Shown piece by piece: positions 9,165 through 18,569 of a stretch of 64,000 nt of DNA. The translations under genes and the position numbers were made by a program. The DNA comes from an uncultured Eubacteriales bacterium. GTDB taxonomy: Bacteria; Bacillota; Clostridia; Christensenellales; UBA1242. Numbering within the stretch: position 1 is the first letter of the stretch; each line of letters starts with the position of its first letter. The notes under the pieces were generated by a model that was not told where the DNA came from, ran no database searches, and saw only the letters and a list, made by a program, of their open reading frames with translations. Where the stretch lies: NCBI GenBank assembly GCA_949077035.1, contig CARUPR010000003.1, positions 92,412-156,411 on the forward strand, read 5' to 3'.

Positions 9165-9893
9165 ATGGATTTATTTAATTCGTGGCTTGTTCAACAACCT
9201 ATTGCACATAGAGGCCTGCATAGTTCAACCATTCCAGAAAATTCAATGACAGCTTTTGCAAAAGCAATCGAAAGCGGATACCCTATCGAACTTGACGTGC
9301 AAATTATCGCTGATGGAACTATTGTTGTCTTTCATGATGAAGGCCTTTCACGCCTAACTGACAATGATGGTTATTTAAAATTTTTAAACAAGGAAGATTT
9401 AAAATATCTTTCTTTAAAAGGAAGCACAGAAAAAATACCAACCTTTGAAGAGGTATTAAATTTTGTTGATGGAAGGGTCCCTCTTCTTATCGAAATTAAA
9501 AATGAAGGCAAAGTTGGAAAACTTGAAAAGGGAGTGCTTGAACTTTTAAATAATTATAAAGGTCAGTTTGCTGTTCAATCTTTCAATCCTTTTGTGCTGG
9601 AATATTTCTATAAGTATGCACCAGAAATTCCAAGAGGACAACTATCAAGCTATTTCAGAGATATAAAACTTTCTTTCTTTAAAAAATTTGCACTTAAACG
9701 AATGATTTTAAATAATCGTGTAAGTCATCCTGATTTTATAAGCTATGAGGCAAAAAGACTTCCAAACAGATTCACTAAAAAATATAAAAATCTTCCACTT
9801 CTTGCATGGTCTGTGACAAGTCAGAGCGAATATTTAAAAGTTGTAAAACATTGTGACAATGTAATTTTTGAATATTTTGAACCGGTGATTTAA
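9165..9893 (+). CDS. glpQ: Glycerophosphodiester phosphodiesterase
   Basis: 242 residues from the ATG at 9165, chosen because GAGG lies 5 nt upstream and because the conserved domain begins directly after it; an in-frame ATG at 9087 has no ribosome binding site. Family residues are visible: AHRGLH near the start, PENS, IELDVQ and FHDEGLSRLT, i.e. the catalytic HRG and E-x-D metal ligands. It hydrolyses glycerophosphodiesters to glycerol 3-phosphate and an alcohol. No signal peptide, so it is cytosolic. It stands alone between divergent and convergent neighbours. The gene symbol is by family only. Confidence 0.9.
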   Translation: MDLFNSWLVQQPIAHRGLHSSTIPENSMTAFAKAIESGYPIELDVQIIADGTIVVFHDEGLSRLTDNDGYLKFLNKEDLKYLSLKGSTEKIPTFEEVLNFVDGRVPLLIEIKNEGKVGKLEKGVLELLNNYKGQFAVQSFNPFVLEYFYKYAPEIPRGQLSSYFRDIKLSFFKKFALKRMILNNRVSHPDFISYEAKRLPNRFTKKYKNLPLLAWSVTSQSEYLKVVKHCDNVIFEYFEPVI

Positions 9894-9930
9894 AAAATTC
9901 TTTAGCGTATTTCTTTTAATTAAAAAAACA

Positions 9931-9962
9931 AAAAAAATAGATGGCAACCCCATCTATTTTTT
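9931..9962. terminator. Bidirectional intrinsic terminator
   Basis: AAAATAGATGG pairs with CCATCTATTTT around a 5-nt loop; A and T tracts on both sides let it work for the GDPD gene on the plus strand and for the converging gene on the minus strand. Confidence 0.85.
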
Positions 9963-10040
9963 CTTTTATTTAATATAATGTTTATAATTTTATTTTTAAA
10001 TAGAAAATAATTTTTTTGTAATTTTAAGAAAAATTGTTTT

Positions 10041-11465
10041 TTATAATTCCCCGCCTATTTCAGCAGTTTCAGCCTCTTCAACAACTTCCTGTTTTTTCTC
10101 AACTTCTTCATTGTTTTCGAGAGCTTCTTTCTTTATTATCTTGGCATCTTTAAAATCTCCCAAAATATTTTCGCTGTCGATAAAATTTGGCACATTTATC
10201 TCTTCAATAACATGATTGTTTAGAAGCAAACCATGACCAGCTTTTTCAAGATTTTCAGCATTAAAAACCTTCAACTTTTTATTTGAAGCCAAAACATATC
10301 TTCCTGCCGTCTTCAGTTTTGGCAAATTGAAAACTTCCAAGTCCTCATTTGCATATAAAAATTCATTTGCAACACTTTCCACATTTGGAAGGTCAATATA
10401 CTTAAGAGCAAGATTATTCCTTAAGAAGCTGAAACCTATTCTTGTCACATTTTCATTTCTATAACCAATAATTTGATTTCTCTTGTTTGCAGTTATAGTA
10501 ATCAACTTACCATTTACAGGTTCTACTTCAATTATCTTATTTTCTTGGTCATCTTTTCTTATTTTTATATTTTTAATTTTTCCTATACTATGGGCAAAAC
10601 TATCAAGTTTTCTGGCTGGATATTGGGCAATAGTTTTATTCACAAAGTCAACAATATAATTATCAATCAAAAGATATCTGCTTGGGTCTAATGTCATTAA
10701 TTTTCGATGATTTAGTATCACATTGTTTTCACAATAATCCACATTATTTACAAACAAATTGCGTTTATAGAATCTTCCATTATTAGCCCTAGCAAAGCCT
10801 TTCAATTCAAAAGAAGCCATCTTGCTGTCAATCAAGCTTAAACCAAAATGTGCCATAAAAGAATCTGTAAGCCCCTCAATGATATTGTCAAGATTATTAT
10901 CAAAGGTTGCATCAGGATTATCTACCTGATGATTGTATCTGTTTTTAATTGAAAGAGTGCTTAAATTGCTTCTTGTGCACTGAATACTTATTACACTTGT
11001 CCCATATTCATCCTGTCTTTGTGGGTCTGTAAAATCCTCTCTTTTTATTTGGTCAACATTCTTTTTGACCGCAAACCAAACTCTGCAAGTTTGAAGTCTT
11101 TCTCTATTAAAGGTGCACAGCCTTTCATACTTTGTGTAATATTTCATAAAATATCGCACTTCATTCTCATTTTGACATTCAGGATATAAAATATACCCTG
11201 CCTCATCTAAAAGTTGCTCTGGAGTTTTGACACTTTCTTTATCAACTTCTTTTTTATCTTTCACTTCAATAAAACTATAAATATATTCTTGAAACTGAGG
11301 CAAACAATCAAGCACAGCATAATACAAATCTCGGCTTGGCGCAAAAGATTCAGAGATAATCTTAGTAAGCAGCCCTTCAGTTTGAAGTATGGTTGGAAAA
11401 AGACTTCTGCACAAATGTGCAAAATTTTCTCCATAATGCTTTTTGATATACTTTAAATCATTCAT
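10041..11465 (-). CDS. Hypothetical protein with C-terminal leucine-rich-like repeats
   Basis: 474 residues, no signal peptide or membrane segment. The first 250 residues match no family I recognise. Residues from about 350 to 440 form short repeats of the type 'YIDLPNVESVANEFLYANEDLEV', resembling BspA/LRR_5 repeats. The C terminus is Glu-rich. The ATG at 11465 overlaps the stop of the small upstream gene (TGATG), so the two genes form a coupled pair. The mix of a long helical N-terminal part and LRR-like repeats suggests a protein-interaction role, but this is inference. Confidence 0.75.
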   Translation of the reverse strand: MNDLKYIKKHYGENFAHLCRSLFPTILQTEGLLTKIISESFAPSRDLYYAVLDCLPQFQEYIYSFIEVKDKKEVDKESVKTPEQLLDEAGYILYPECQNENEVRYFMKYYTKYERLCTFNRERLQTCRVWFAVKKNVDQIKREDFTDPQRQDEYGTSVISIQCTRSNLSTLSIKNRYNHQVDNPDATFDNNLDNIIEGLTDSFMAHFGLSLIDSKMASFELKGFARANNGRFYKRNLFVNNVDYCENNVILNHRKLMTLDPSRYLLIDNYIVDFVNKTIAQYPARKLDSFAHSIGKIKNIKIRKDDQENKIIEVEPVNGKLITITANKRNQIIGYRNENVTRIGFSFLRNNLALKYIDLPNVESVANEFLYANEDLEVFNLPKLKTAGRYVLASNKKLKVFNAENLEKAGHGLLLNNHVIEEINVPNFIDSENILGDFKDAKIIKKEALENNEEVEKKQEVVEEAETAEIGGEL

Positions 11466-11758
11466 CAACCATAAACCCTTTTCATAAATATTTTATTATC
11501 ATCTTTTATAAGGCAGGCCCTGTCATCAATTTTGATTTTTTCTGATATATTGTTTTCGCCGATAATTTCAAAAGCATAAGGCTGGGCAAACAGTGGCGAA
11601 AAGCGATTTAAAAGATTATTTGAAATAATCAATTTATCACCAATTTCAGGCACAATTTTATCAAACTCAAGACAAAGAAAATAAACCTCTTCAGTCAACT
11701 CATCCAACAAAATATATTCGCCAAATTCTTTTATTTCTTGAATTGTAAGCTCAATCAT
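11465..11758 (-). CDS. Small hypothetical protein
   Basis: 97 residues, acidic, predicted mostly beta strand with several hydrophobic patches but no membrane helix. I do not recognise it. A good AAAGGAAG site precedes the ATG at 11758. It overlaps the following 474-residue gene by one base, so both are probably expressed together. Confidence 0.7.
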   Translation of the reverse strand: MIELTIQEIKEFGEYILLDELTEEVYFLCLEFDKIVPEIGDKLIISNNLLNRFSPLFAQPYAFEIIGENNISEKIKIDDRACLIKDDNKIFMKRVYG

Positions 11759-11888
11759 AATCTTCCTTTTAATATTATATACATTCTTAAAGCTTAGTCA
11801 ATATTGTTTTTTATTTTTATACTTAAAAATGAAAATCTTTTGAATCTTTTTTAAAATTTAAGATAATTTTTTGTTATTTTTATAAATT

Positions 11889-12425
11889 TTATCTTTTCAA
11901 TCTGAGATAAGAAACAATTTTTATTCCATATCTTTTTTCTGCTTCTACATAAAATGGAGAAAAATCTATCTCGGTATTTTTATCTTGCTCACAAACCACA
12001 ACACCATCATTATTAAGCAAATCATATTCAATAATCTTGGCAAGTGCCTTTTCATAAAGCCCAGACTTGTATGGCGGGTCAAGAAGAATGATATCAAATT
12101 TTTGACCTTTTAAATATTTTGTTGCAATTTCAAAATCGGCATTAATCGTCTTTGCATGGATATTCAAACTTTTTAAATTTGCAGTTGTAAGCATCAAACT
12201 GCGTTTATCCTTATCAGCAAACACCACCTCTTTTGCGCCACGACTTAATGCCTCAATGCCAAGGGCACCAGTTCCACAAAAAAGGTCAAGCACTTGTGCG
12301 CCAACAATCTCATCTGTCAATCTATTAAAAATGGCCTGTTTTACTATGTCTGCAGTCGGTCTGATATGTTCATACTTATTATCTGCAAGTTTTCGGCCGC
12401 CATATTTCCCTGAGCAAACTTTCAT
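11889..12425 (-). CDS. rsmD: 16S rRNA (guanine966-N2)-methyltransferase RsmD
   Basis: 178 residues. The N terminus has GKYGGRKL and RPTADIVKQAIFN, the SAM motif is VLDLFCGTGALGIEALSRGA, and the catalytic DPPY follows near residue 120. RsmD methylates G966 of 16S rRNA. In many Firmicutes it is next to coaD; here coaD is about 39 kb away. The ATG has no ribosome binding site and lies 7 nt downstream of a consensus -10 box, so it is predicted to be leaderless. Confidence 0.95.
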   Translation of the reverse strand: MKVCSGKYGGRKLADNKYEHIRPTADIVKQAIFNRLTDEIVGAQVLDLFCGTGALGIEALSRGAKEVVFADKDKRSLMLTTANLKSLNIHAKTINADFEIATKYLKGQKFDIILLDPPYKSGLYEKALAKIIEYDLLNNDGVVVCEQDKNTEIDFSPFYVEAEKRYGIKIVSYLRLKR

Positions 12426-12432
12426 AATTAAG

Positions 12433-12461
12433 ATTATATTTTAAAAGACAAAAATTGTCAA
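12433..12461 (-). promoter_or_regulatory. rsmD promoter, consensus and leaderless
   Basis: On the minus strand TTGACA (12461-12456) and TATAAT (12438-12433) are exactly 17 bp apart. The rsmD ATG begins 7 nt after the -10 box, at the expected transcription start. Confidence 0.85.
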
Positions 12462-12634
12462 TAAAAGAATTAAAAAAAGTAAAAGTTAAAACTCAAATCT
12501 CAATATTTTGATTAAAAAGATATTAATCATATGTTAGCAATTTAAATCAAAACAAAAAAAAATAAAACTAATTCGACATATATCCTCACAAACAAAGTCA
12601 TTAAATCATAAATTGACTAATGTAAGGAGGAAAA

Positions 12635-13654
12635 ATGCATAAATTTAAAAAATTTTCACTTTTTATCGTCTGCTTTATGATGGTGCTTGGTGCATCGCTC
12701 ATGTTTGTGGGCTGCGGTAATAAGGATGAAAATAAAATCAGACTTAATGAAGTCACTCACAGCATCTTCTATGCCCCACTCTATGTTGCACTCAATCTTG
12801 ACTACTTTAAAGATGAAGGCCTTGAAGTAACTCTTGAAAGCACAAGCGGCTCTGACTCATCTATGACAACATTGATAAGCGGAAGTGCTGACATTATCTT
12901 GGCTGGCCCAGAACAAGTTGTTTATGCCGAAGAAGTAAAAGATAAACCTATGGTGTTTGGTCAACTTACACAAAAAGATGGCTCTTTTATTGTAGGCAAA
13001 GAAAACAATGAAAATTTCACTTTAAATGACCTTAAAGGCAAAACCATAATTGGTGGAAGACAGGGCGGAATGCCTGCAATGACTCTTCAATATGTCATTG
13101 AAAAAGCTGGTCTTACAATTGGCACAAATGCTTCTAAAGGCGAGGTAAATTTGAGGACTGATGTTGCTTTCGCAAACATTGGAAGTGAATTTATCACCTC
13201 AGGCAATGAGTTCTGTTCACTTTTCGAGCCTACTGCAACCAACCTTCAAAAAGCTGGCAATGGTTATGTTTTAAAAGCTGTCGGTGACCTTTCTGGATAC
13301 ATTCCATACACCTGCTTCATAGCAAGAGAAAGCTATTTAAAGAAAAATGCAGAGCAATCTGAAAAATTTTTAAAAGCTGTTTATAGAGGCTATCAATTTA
13401 TGGCAACTCAAAGTCATAGCGAATCTGCAAAAGTGCTTCAAAAATCATTTGCAGGCATGACACTTGAAGAACTTGAAATTGCCGTTTCTCAATATCTTGC
13501 AATTGATGCATGGTGCTCAAACCCAGTGATGAGCGAAACATCATTCAACAATCTTTTGAATGTGCTCAACAATGCATCAAAAGATAAATATAATCCTAAA
13601 TATGAAAATATTGTAAATACAACAATTGCAGAAAAAATTGTTGCACAACAATAA
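12635..13654 (+). CDS. ABC transporter substrate-binding lipoprotein, NMT1/SsuA type
   Basis: 339 residues. A type II signal peptide ends with VGC (the Cys near residue 27 would be lipidated). The mature part has the NMT1/THI5-SsuA pattern: SIFYAPLYVALNLDYFKDEGLEV, then the GSADIILAGPEQ segment and GGRQGGMPAMT. Such proteins deliver thiamine precursors, alkanesulfonates, taurine or similar compounds to an ABC permease. No permease or ATPase gene is nearby, so the substrate is open. The ATG at 12635 follows AAGGAGG. A terminator follows the gene. Confidence 0.88.
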   Translation: MHKFKKFSLFIVCFMMVLGASLMFVGCGNKDENKIRLNEVTHSIFYAPLYVALNLDYFKDEGLEVTLESTSGSDSSMTTLISGSADIILAGPEQVVYAEEVKDKPMVFGQLTQKDGSFIVGKENNENFTLNDLKGKTIIGGRQGGMPAMTLQYVIEKAGLTIGTNASKGEVNLRTDVAFANIGSEFITSGNEFCSLFEPTATNLQKAGNGYVLKAVGDLSGYIPYTCFIARESYLKKNAEQSEKFLKAVYRGYQFMATQSHSESAKVLQKSFAGMTLEELEIAVSQYLAIDAWCSNPVMSETSFNNLLNVLNNASKDKYNPKYENIVNTTIAEKIVAQQ

Positions 13655-13727
13655 TTTCTTTTTAGGAAAAACAGGAAAGCACTCTCAAACATCACATCAT
13701 TCTTGCGTGATATGATAGCAAGAAAAC

Positions 13728-13757
13728 AAAAAAAGCACAAAAATTTGTGCTTTTTTT
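13728..13757. terminator. Bidirectional intrinsic terminator
   Basis: A near-perfect palindrome with AAAGCACAAA and TTTGTGCTTT arms and flanking A7/T7 tracts serves the converging substrate-binding-protein gene and GLUG-protein gene. Confidence 0.9.
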
Positions 13758-13804
13758 AAATCATTTATTTAAATCATTTATTTAAATCATTTATTTAAAT
13801 CATT
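13758..13804. repeat. 13-bp tandem repeat
   Basis: AAATCATTTATTT is repeated 3.6 times without mismatch directly behind the terminator. Nothing suggests a function; copy number may vary by slippage. Confidence 0.9.
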
Positions 13805-13808
13805 AATT

Positions 13809-16088
13809 TTAATAATAATCTTTATAACTTACCTTCTTTTCTTTCACCCTTGCAGAGCCATCTCCACCTCTTGAGCCGCCACCTCTGCGTTTTCTTAAGA
13901 TGATAATTGTCACAACAACAGCAATCGCAACTGCAACAATTGGAAGAGTGATATAAAGCCACAACAATTTATTCAATCCATTGGAATTGTCTTTCTTAAT
14001 CAAAAATGATAATTTTAGCGAATTGTCATTATATTCTTGCACATATCGCATATTGATAGAAAATTTGTAAGTTGTTGTGCCATCTTCTTCATTTTTTTCT
14101 GGAGCAGCAGTAATCAAAGATTGTGTTGAATTTGAGCCATATATCGCCTTTATGTCACGAGCGAAAGCATCCACATCAAGGACATAATCTTTTTCCAAAA
14201 CCACCACCAAAGATGGAGAAGAAGTTGGAGAAACTGCAAAAGGTTGTCCTTCATAAATTTTTCCACCAAAGGTAATTGATTTTACCATACTTGTCTGATA
14301 TTGACCAAAGTCAACATAAACTGCATTTTTCGAGAAATATGCAACAAGTTTAAATTCTTGATTAAAAGGCTCCTGCCCAAAGGAAATTGCAAGTGCACTG
14401 TCTTGGTCATTATCAAAAAGCACCATCTTGGTAAAATTACCTTGCTCATCTTTTGTGAAAAGCTCCCATCTTTCAAAGACAAAGATATCAATTCCTTCTG
14501 CTACAACCTTCTTTTCCTTTGTCTTTCTTGAGAAAGTCAATTCAACATCATTTTTGCTGAGTGATGAACCATTATCAACCAAGATACCACCCTGATTTTG
14601 TGTTTTTGCCTCTTCTGAAAGTGCAACTATACATTTAAATTCTTTTGCACCCACAACAAATGAATAGGCACCACTTGTCAAATCACTTGCTTTGAAAGTG
14701 ATATAATAACCAGTCACCAAATTATTGTTTTCTATCTCTTCAATAGAATAAGGTGCCAATAGCTGATTATTGTTTCGTTGAACTGTTGTAAGTTGATAAA
14801 AACCAAAAAATTCATCTTTAAGCATTATCTTAATCTTCACCTGCTCACCAAAACGGGCAGCAAGTCTGGTTGTTTCTTCTTCATCCAAAACAAATCTTGC
14901 AGTATCTATGCAAAGTGTGTTGTCAAGAAGTTGTTGAAAAGAATAATTAAAAGTTTGAAAATTTTGAAGATGTATTCCAGAATTTACCAGCATAAAAATT
15001 TCTTCAAAATCCCACATAGCAAGAGCAAGGTCGAAATTAGATTTGTCTGTCAAAAATTCTTTATTTATATTTGCTTCACCTTTCAAAAATTCGCCTATCA
15101 TCAGTGTTTTATCGCCACTTGGCTTTAAATTTAAATCACTGTAATAACAGAAATTTACATTTGATGACTGAATTGAGCCAACAGCGCCACCAATTATTGC
15201 ACCAAGTTGTGCCTTTAATGAATTATCATTATTTGTGATTTGACCGCCATAAATGCAGTTTTTAACAGCGGTATTGCTTCCATAAACTCCTCCAGCAATT
15301 CCGCCAACAAAGATATTTTCACCATTTTCTAAATTGATTGTATTTTCTATATTAAACTTGCCAAAATTTATGCAATTATGATAATAACCGTCTTTAATAT
15401 TTCCCACAAGACCACCAGCAAATATGGAAGAATTGTTTTTGATTTCAATATTGACGTCATAATAATTGATACAATTTTCAATATTAATATCGCCACTTAT
15501 AGGCAAATCATTGATAATTTGACCGGCAAGTCCGCCAAAATTGACATTTGAATATACCGGAAGAGCTATACTATTGTTTGCTTCATCCATAGAATTATCA
15601 AGTTCGCAATTATTAAACTTAATATTTCTGCCCTTTCCGACAAGCAAGCCAACAAACAACTCTTTTGAGTTGAGAGGTGCAAATTGATAATCAATCTTTC
15701 CACTTACCTTTACATTTTGAATAACAGCATTGTAAGCATTTGGAATAAGACCAAAATAGACCTCACCTCCCTCAGCTGCAAAATGGATATTTGAAATTGT
15801 CCAGCCATTGCCCTCAAACTTTCCTTTAAAGACAAGTTTGCTTTGATTGACTGTTGTGATATATGAAAGTTCTTGCTCACTTAAATCAATATTTCCTTCA
15901 AGAGAAATGGTCACATTTTCATTGCCATATATTTCATTATCAGACATAACATTTACAAATTCTTCTGCTGTAGAAATGGTTTTGTTTAAATTTTCCTCGG
16001 CAAAGCTATCAGAAATATTAGGTGCAACAATTCCTACACCGCAAAGCAAAAATATAAAAGAAAAAACTAAAAGATAAATTTTTTTCAT
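13809..16088 (-). CDS. Surface protein with GLUG-type repeats and C-terminal membrane anchor
   Basis: 759 residues from the ATG at 16088, which follows a GGGTG ribosome binding site and starts a clean signal peptide (MKKIYLLVFSFIFLLCG). The N-terminal half is a predicted beta-helix with repeated G-G-[LI]-[AV]-G segments (GGLAGQI, GGLVGNI, GGIAGGV, GAIIGGAVG), the GLUG pattern seen in bacterial adhesins. The second half has beta-rich Ig-like stretches. A hydrophobic helix near residue 715 is followed by RKRRGGG and a basic tail, so the protein spans the membrane once with most of it outside. Likely adhesin-like; the ligand is unknown. Confidence 0.8.
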   Translation of the reverse strand: MKKIYLLVFSFIFLLCGVGIVAPNISDSFAEENLNKTISTAEEFVNVMSDNEIYGNENVTISLEGNIDLSEQELSYITTVNQSKLVFKGKFEGNGWTISNIHFAAEGGEVYFGLIPNAYNAVIQNVKVSGKIDYQFAPLNSKELFVGLLVGKGRNIKFNNCELDNSMDEANNSIALPVYSNVNFGGLAGQIINDLPISGDINIENCINYYDVNIEIKNNSSIFAGGLVGNIKDGYYHNCINFGKFNIENTINLENGENIFVGGIAGGVYGSNTAVKNCIYGGQITNNDNSLKAQLGAIIGGAVGSIQSSNVNFCYYSDLNLKPSGDKTLMIGEFLKGEANINKEFLTDKSNFDLALAMWDFEEIFMLVNSGIHLQNFQTFNYSFQQLLDNTLCIDTARFVLDEEETTRLAARFGEQVKIKIMLKDEFFGFYQLTTVQRNNNQLLAPYSIEEIENNNLVTGYYITFKASDLTSGAYSFVVGAKEFKCIVALSEEAKTQNQGGILVDNGSSLSKNDVELTFSRKTKEKKVVAEGIDIFVFERWELFTKDEQGNFTKMVLFDNDQDSALAISFGQEPFNQEFKLVAYFSKNAVYVDFGQYQTSMVKSITFGGKIYEGQPFAVSPTSSPSLVVVLEKDYVLDVDAFARDIKAIYGSNSTQSLITAAPEKNEEDGTTTYKFSINMRYVQEYNDNSLKLSFLIKKDNSNGLNKLLWLYITLPIVAVAIAVVVTIIILRKRRGGGSRGGDGSARVKEKKVSYKDYY

Positions 16089-16243
16089 ATTCACCCGCTT
16101 TATATATATTAATATATTTAATATATCCAAATATATCTATTTTAAATTTACCACATAATAAAAATTTTTCCAAATAAAAAACTAAATATTTTTACTTTTA
16201 ATTTTTTTATTTGTTTTTGTTTATCTTTTATCAATTTTTTCAG

Positions 16244-17677
16244 CTAAAATTGTCTTGCCCTTCCCAGTTTTTTAATAAGCCTTTCCTTTTCTTTTTCAAG
16301 CGGTGTTTTTTCTTCCTTTTTTCTTTCGCTTATATTCAAACTCATAAGATAATATCTCATTTCGTCCAAACAATGGTCATCTTTTTTTATTGGCAGGTCT
16401 TGTTCTCCCCACCAATAACTTTTTATCTCTTCAATAAGCTTTACACAATTTTTAAATATAAATAGATGAGGCACCCCTTCTCCATCCTTTAAAAATCTTT
16501 TCACTCTATTAATACCGCTGAACATATCTTTGTTTACCTTAGGGTTTACTAAAATATCATTCTCGGCAAAAAGTTCTACCACACTTTTACTGCTTGCAAG
16601 CGTCCTTTGCATGGCTGCACTATCAATAAGAGCCCTAAGTTTTCCATTATAATAATGCCAATCCAGCCTTTTTGAAATTTCTTTTATTCGCTGTGAATGA
16701 TAATTGACATCCTTGCCCTTTTCAAAGTGTTCGGCAATAACATAAACATTTCCATCATAATCTCGTGCATACCAATGACAGGAAAGCGGATTGTTAAGAC
16801 CTGGGTCAATGGAAATATTATCATACCATTCTTTAGGCACATCAAAGGGGTCAATAACATGGATAGATTCATCAAACTCATTATAAACCATTCCGCCACA
16901 CATCATAAATTTGCCAAAACGCCTACTTTCAAGTTCTTCCTGTGACATAGATTTTGTCATGGCCTCTATTTCATCTTTATCTAAAAATGGGTTGTCTGCC
17001 CATTCTATTTGGGTATGCCAAATGTTTTTATCATGATTGCAATTTAAATAGATTTCATTATAAACCCAAGTTAAACCCTTAAGTGGCGTCATAGTGCCAA
17101 AGATTTCACCCTTTTTGTCCAAGACACGCATACGGCATTCTTGATATATGTCAAAAGGCGGCTCTTCATCAAACCATACAAAGTCAAGCGATGAGCCCTG
17201 AAACTTCTCTCTTCCCTGGTCACAGCTTTTGAAGCCTATCCTAGAAAGAGAGCCAAAAACATTTCTCACAAGTATAAAATCAATCACACCATTATCAGCA
17301 CTATCACTTCGACCACTTGCCATCACAATGGCTTCTATCCAATCCTTGCGTAAATAATGAAGCACCTTGTTTTGTGCAACATCACGTTGGACCTGTTTTG
17401 ATAGACTGACAACCCAACATGAAATTGGTTTGTTTTCCCGATATGGATGGATACCTCTTGCAAGATAGACGGTTTCAACTGCACCACATTCTGTTTTCCC
17501 TGAGCGATTGCCGCCAAAAACCCACCTGTTTTTTTTCATACACTTATGAAACTCAAGTTGTTTTTTATGAACAAGCTTACCGGTGTTGTATCTTGCCAAG
17601 TTATCATCCTTTTTTCTTTTGTCAATCTCACCTTTGACAAGTTTCAACTTATATTTAATTTCAGATAAATTTTTCAA
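16244..17677 (-). CDS. Phage-type terminase large subunit, isolated
   Basis: 477 residues from a TTG at 17677, chosen because AAAGGAGG lies 5 nt upstream. The ATPase part has Walker A GGNRSGKT and Walker B FVWFDEEPP. The RNase H-like nuclease part keeps its acidic residues in SIDPGLN, LIDSAA and CLDEMRY. It therefore looks intact for DNA packaging and cleavage. No portal, capsid, tail, lysis or integrase genes are nearby; the only possibly phage-related gene is the small regulator at 18566-19063. It could be a prophage remnant, part of a dispersed gene-transfer-agent-like system, or a domesticated gene. Confidence 0.88.
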   Translation of the reverse strand: MKNLSEIKYKLKLVKGEIDKRKKDDNLARYNTGKLVHKKQLEFHKCMKKNRWVFGGNRSGKTECGAVETVYLARGIHPYRENKPISCWVVSLSKQVQRDVAQNKVLHYLRKDWIEAIVMASGRSDSADNGVIDFILVRNVFGSLSRIGFKSCDQGREKFQGSSLDFVWFDEEPPFDIYQECRMRVLDKKGEIFGTMTPLKGLTWVYNEIYLNCNHDKNIWHTQIEWADNPFLDKDEIEAMTKSMSQEELESRRFGKFMMCGGMVYNEFDESIHVIDPFDVPKEWYDNISIDPGLNNPLSCHWYARDYDGNVYVIAEHFEKGKDVNYHSQRIKEISKRLDWHYYNGKLRALIDSAAMQRTLASSKSVVELFAENDILVNPKVNKDMFSGINRVKRFLKDGEGVPHLFIFKNCVKLIEEIKSYWWGEQDLPIKKDDHCLDEMRYYLMSLNISERKKEEKTPLEKEKERLIKKLGRARQF

Positions 17678-17768
17678 ATTCACCTCCTTTGCCAAATAAA
17701 TAAAAAATAAGCAATACTTCGACAAATATTTCTTTGCATACAAAAAAAATAAGTCTTAAAATAAAATC

Positions 17769-18569
17769 ATGAAAAAATTGATGATAATATTTTTAGTATT
17801 TGTGGCAATTATGCCATTTTCTCTTGCTTTCAAAAATTCAAATATAACCTTTGCAGCACAAAAAGAATCTATCTATGCAAAGGTTGAAAATGATGGTGTT
17901 TATCTCTACAGCAATCCTAAAATAGATAATGAAAGCAAACTTTTTCAGCTTCCAAACAGTTATTTTGTTCGGCTTATTGAAAATGCTGGCGAAGACTTTT
18001 ATTATTGCGTATATAAAGATGTCTATGGCTATGTCAAAAAATCGGATGTGACTGCCATGAAAGGCACACCAATCATGCCTTTTGTTGAAGCAAATTTTCG
18101 TGTTTATGCACCTGAAGGCTTGGGTCTATATTCTAAGCCACAACTTTCCGAGCAACTTAAAAAAGCCACTATACCATACCTAACCGATACCATTACATAT
18201 TATGGAACAATCGTTGGGCAGGAAGCCATCCCCGACAAAAGCAACGTTTGGATTTATTGCAAATTTAGTTATGAAACAAATGCGTATGGATATGTATATT
18301 CTGTTTTTTGCGATAAACTTCCAACAATCACCACCAATACAGAAAGATTTGAAGTAATTGAAGTGCCATTTGAAATTGCATCAAAAGGCGCAAAAGAGCT
18401 TACATCGGTTGCAATGGGTTTCATTATAGTCGGCGTGAGTTTGCCATGTCTTATTGTCCTCTTCTTGCTTGTAAAACCTAGCATGCAAAAGGTAAACAAT
18501 CCAAAAACCAAATTAAAAGGCAGAAGAAACAAAGATTATTTTGAATTTGATGAAAATGATTTAACCTAA
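17769..18569 (+). CDS. Exported membrane protein with SH3-like domains
   Basis: 266 residues. A signal peptide (residues 1 to about 30, ending AFA-A) is followed by two beta-rich units, each with the 'VYLYSNP...YVRLIE...YGYVKKSD' layout of bacterial SH3 domains. A membrane helix lies around residues 212-235 (MGFIIVGVSLPCLIVLFLLV), and the tail is basic then acidic. SH3-like domains usually bind cell-wall peptides. It lies between the terminase gene and the phage-type regulator and is convergent with the latter, overlapping it by 4 nt. No link with those genes is proven. Confidence 0.72.
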   Translation: MKKLMIIFLVFVAIMPFSLAFKNSNITFAAQKESIYAKVENDGVYLYSNPKIDNESKLFQLPNSYFVRLIENAGEDFYYCVYKDVYGYVKKSDVTAMKGTPIMPFVEANFRVYAPEGLGLYSKPQLSEQLKKATIPYLTDTITYYGTIVGQEAIPDKSNVWIYCKFSYETNAYGYVYSVFCDKLPTITTNTERFEVIEVPFEIASKGAKELTSVAMGFIIVGVSLPCLIVLFLLVKPSMQKVNNPKTKLKGRRNKDYFEFDENDLT

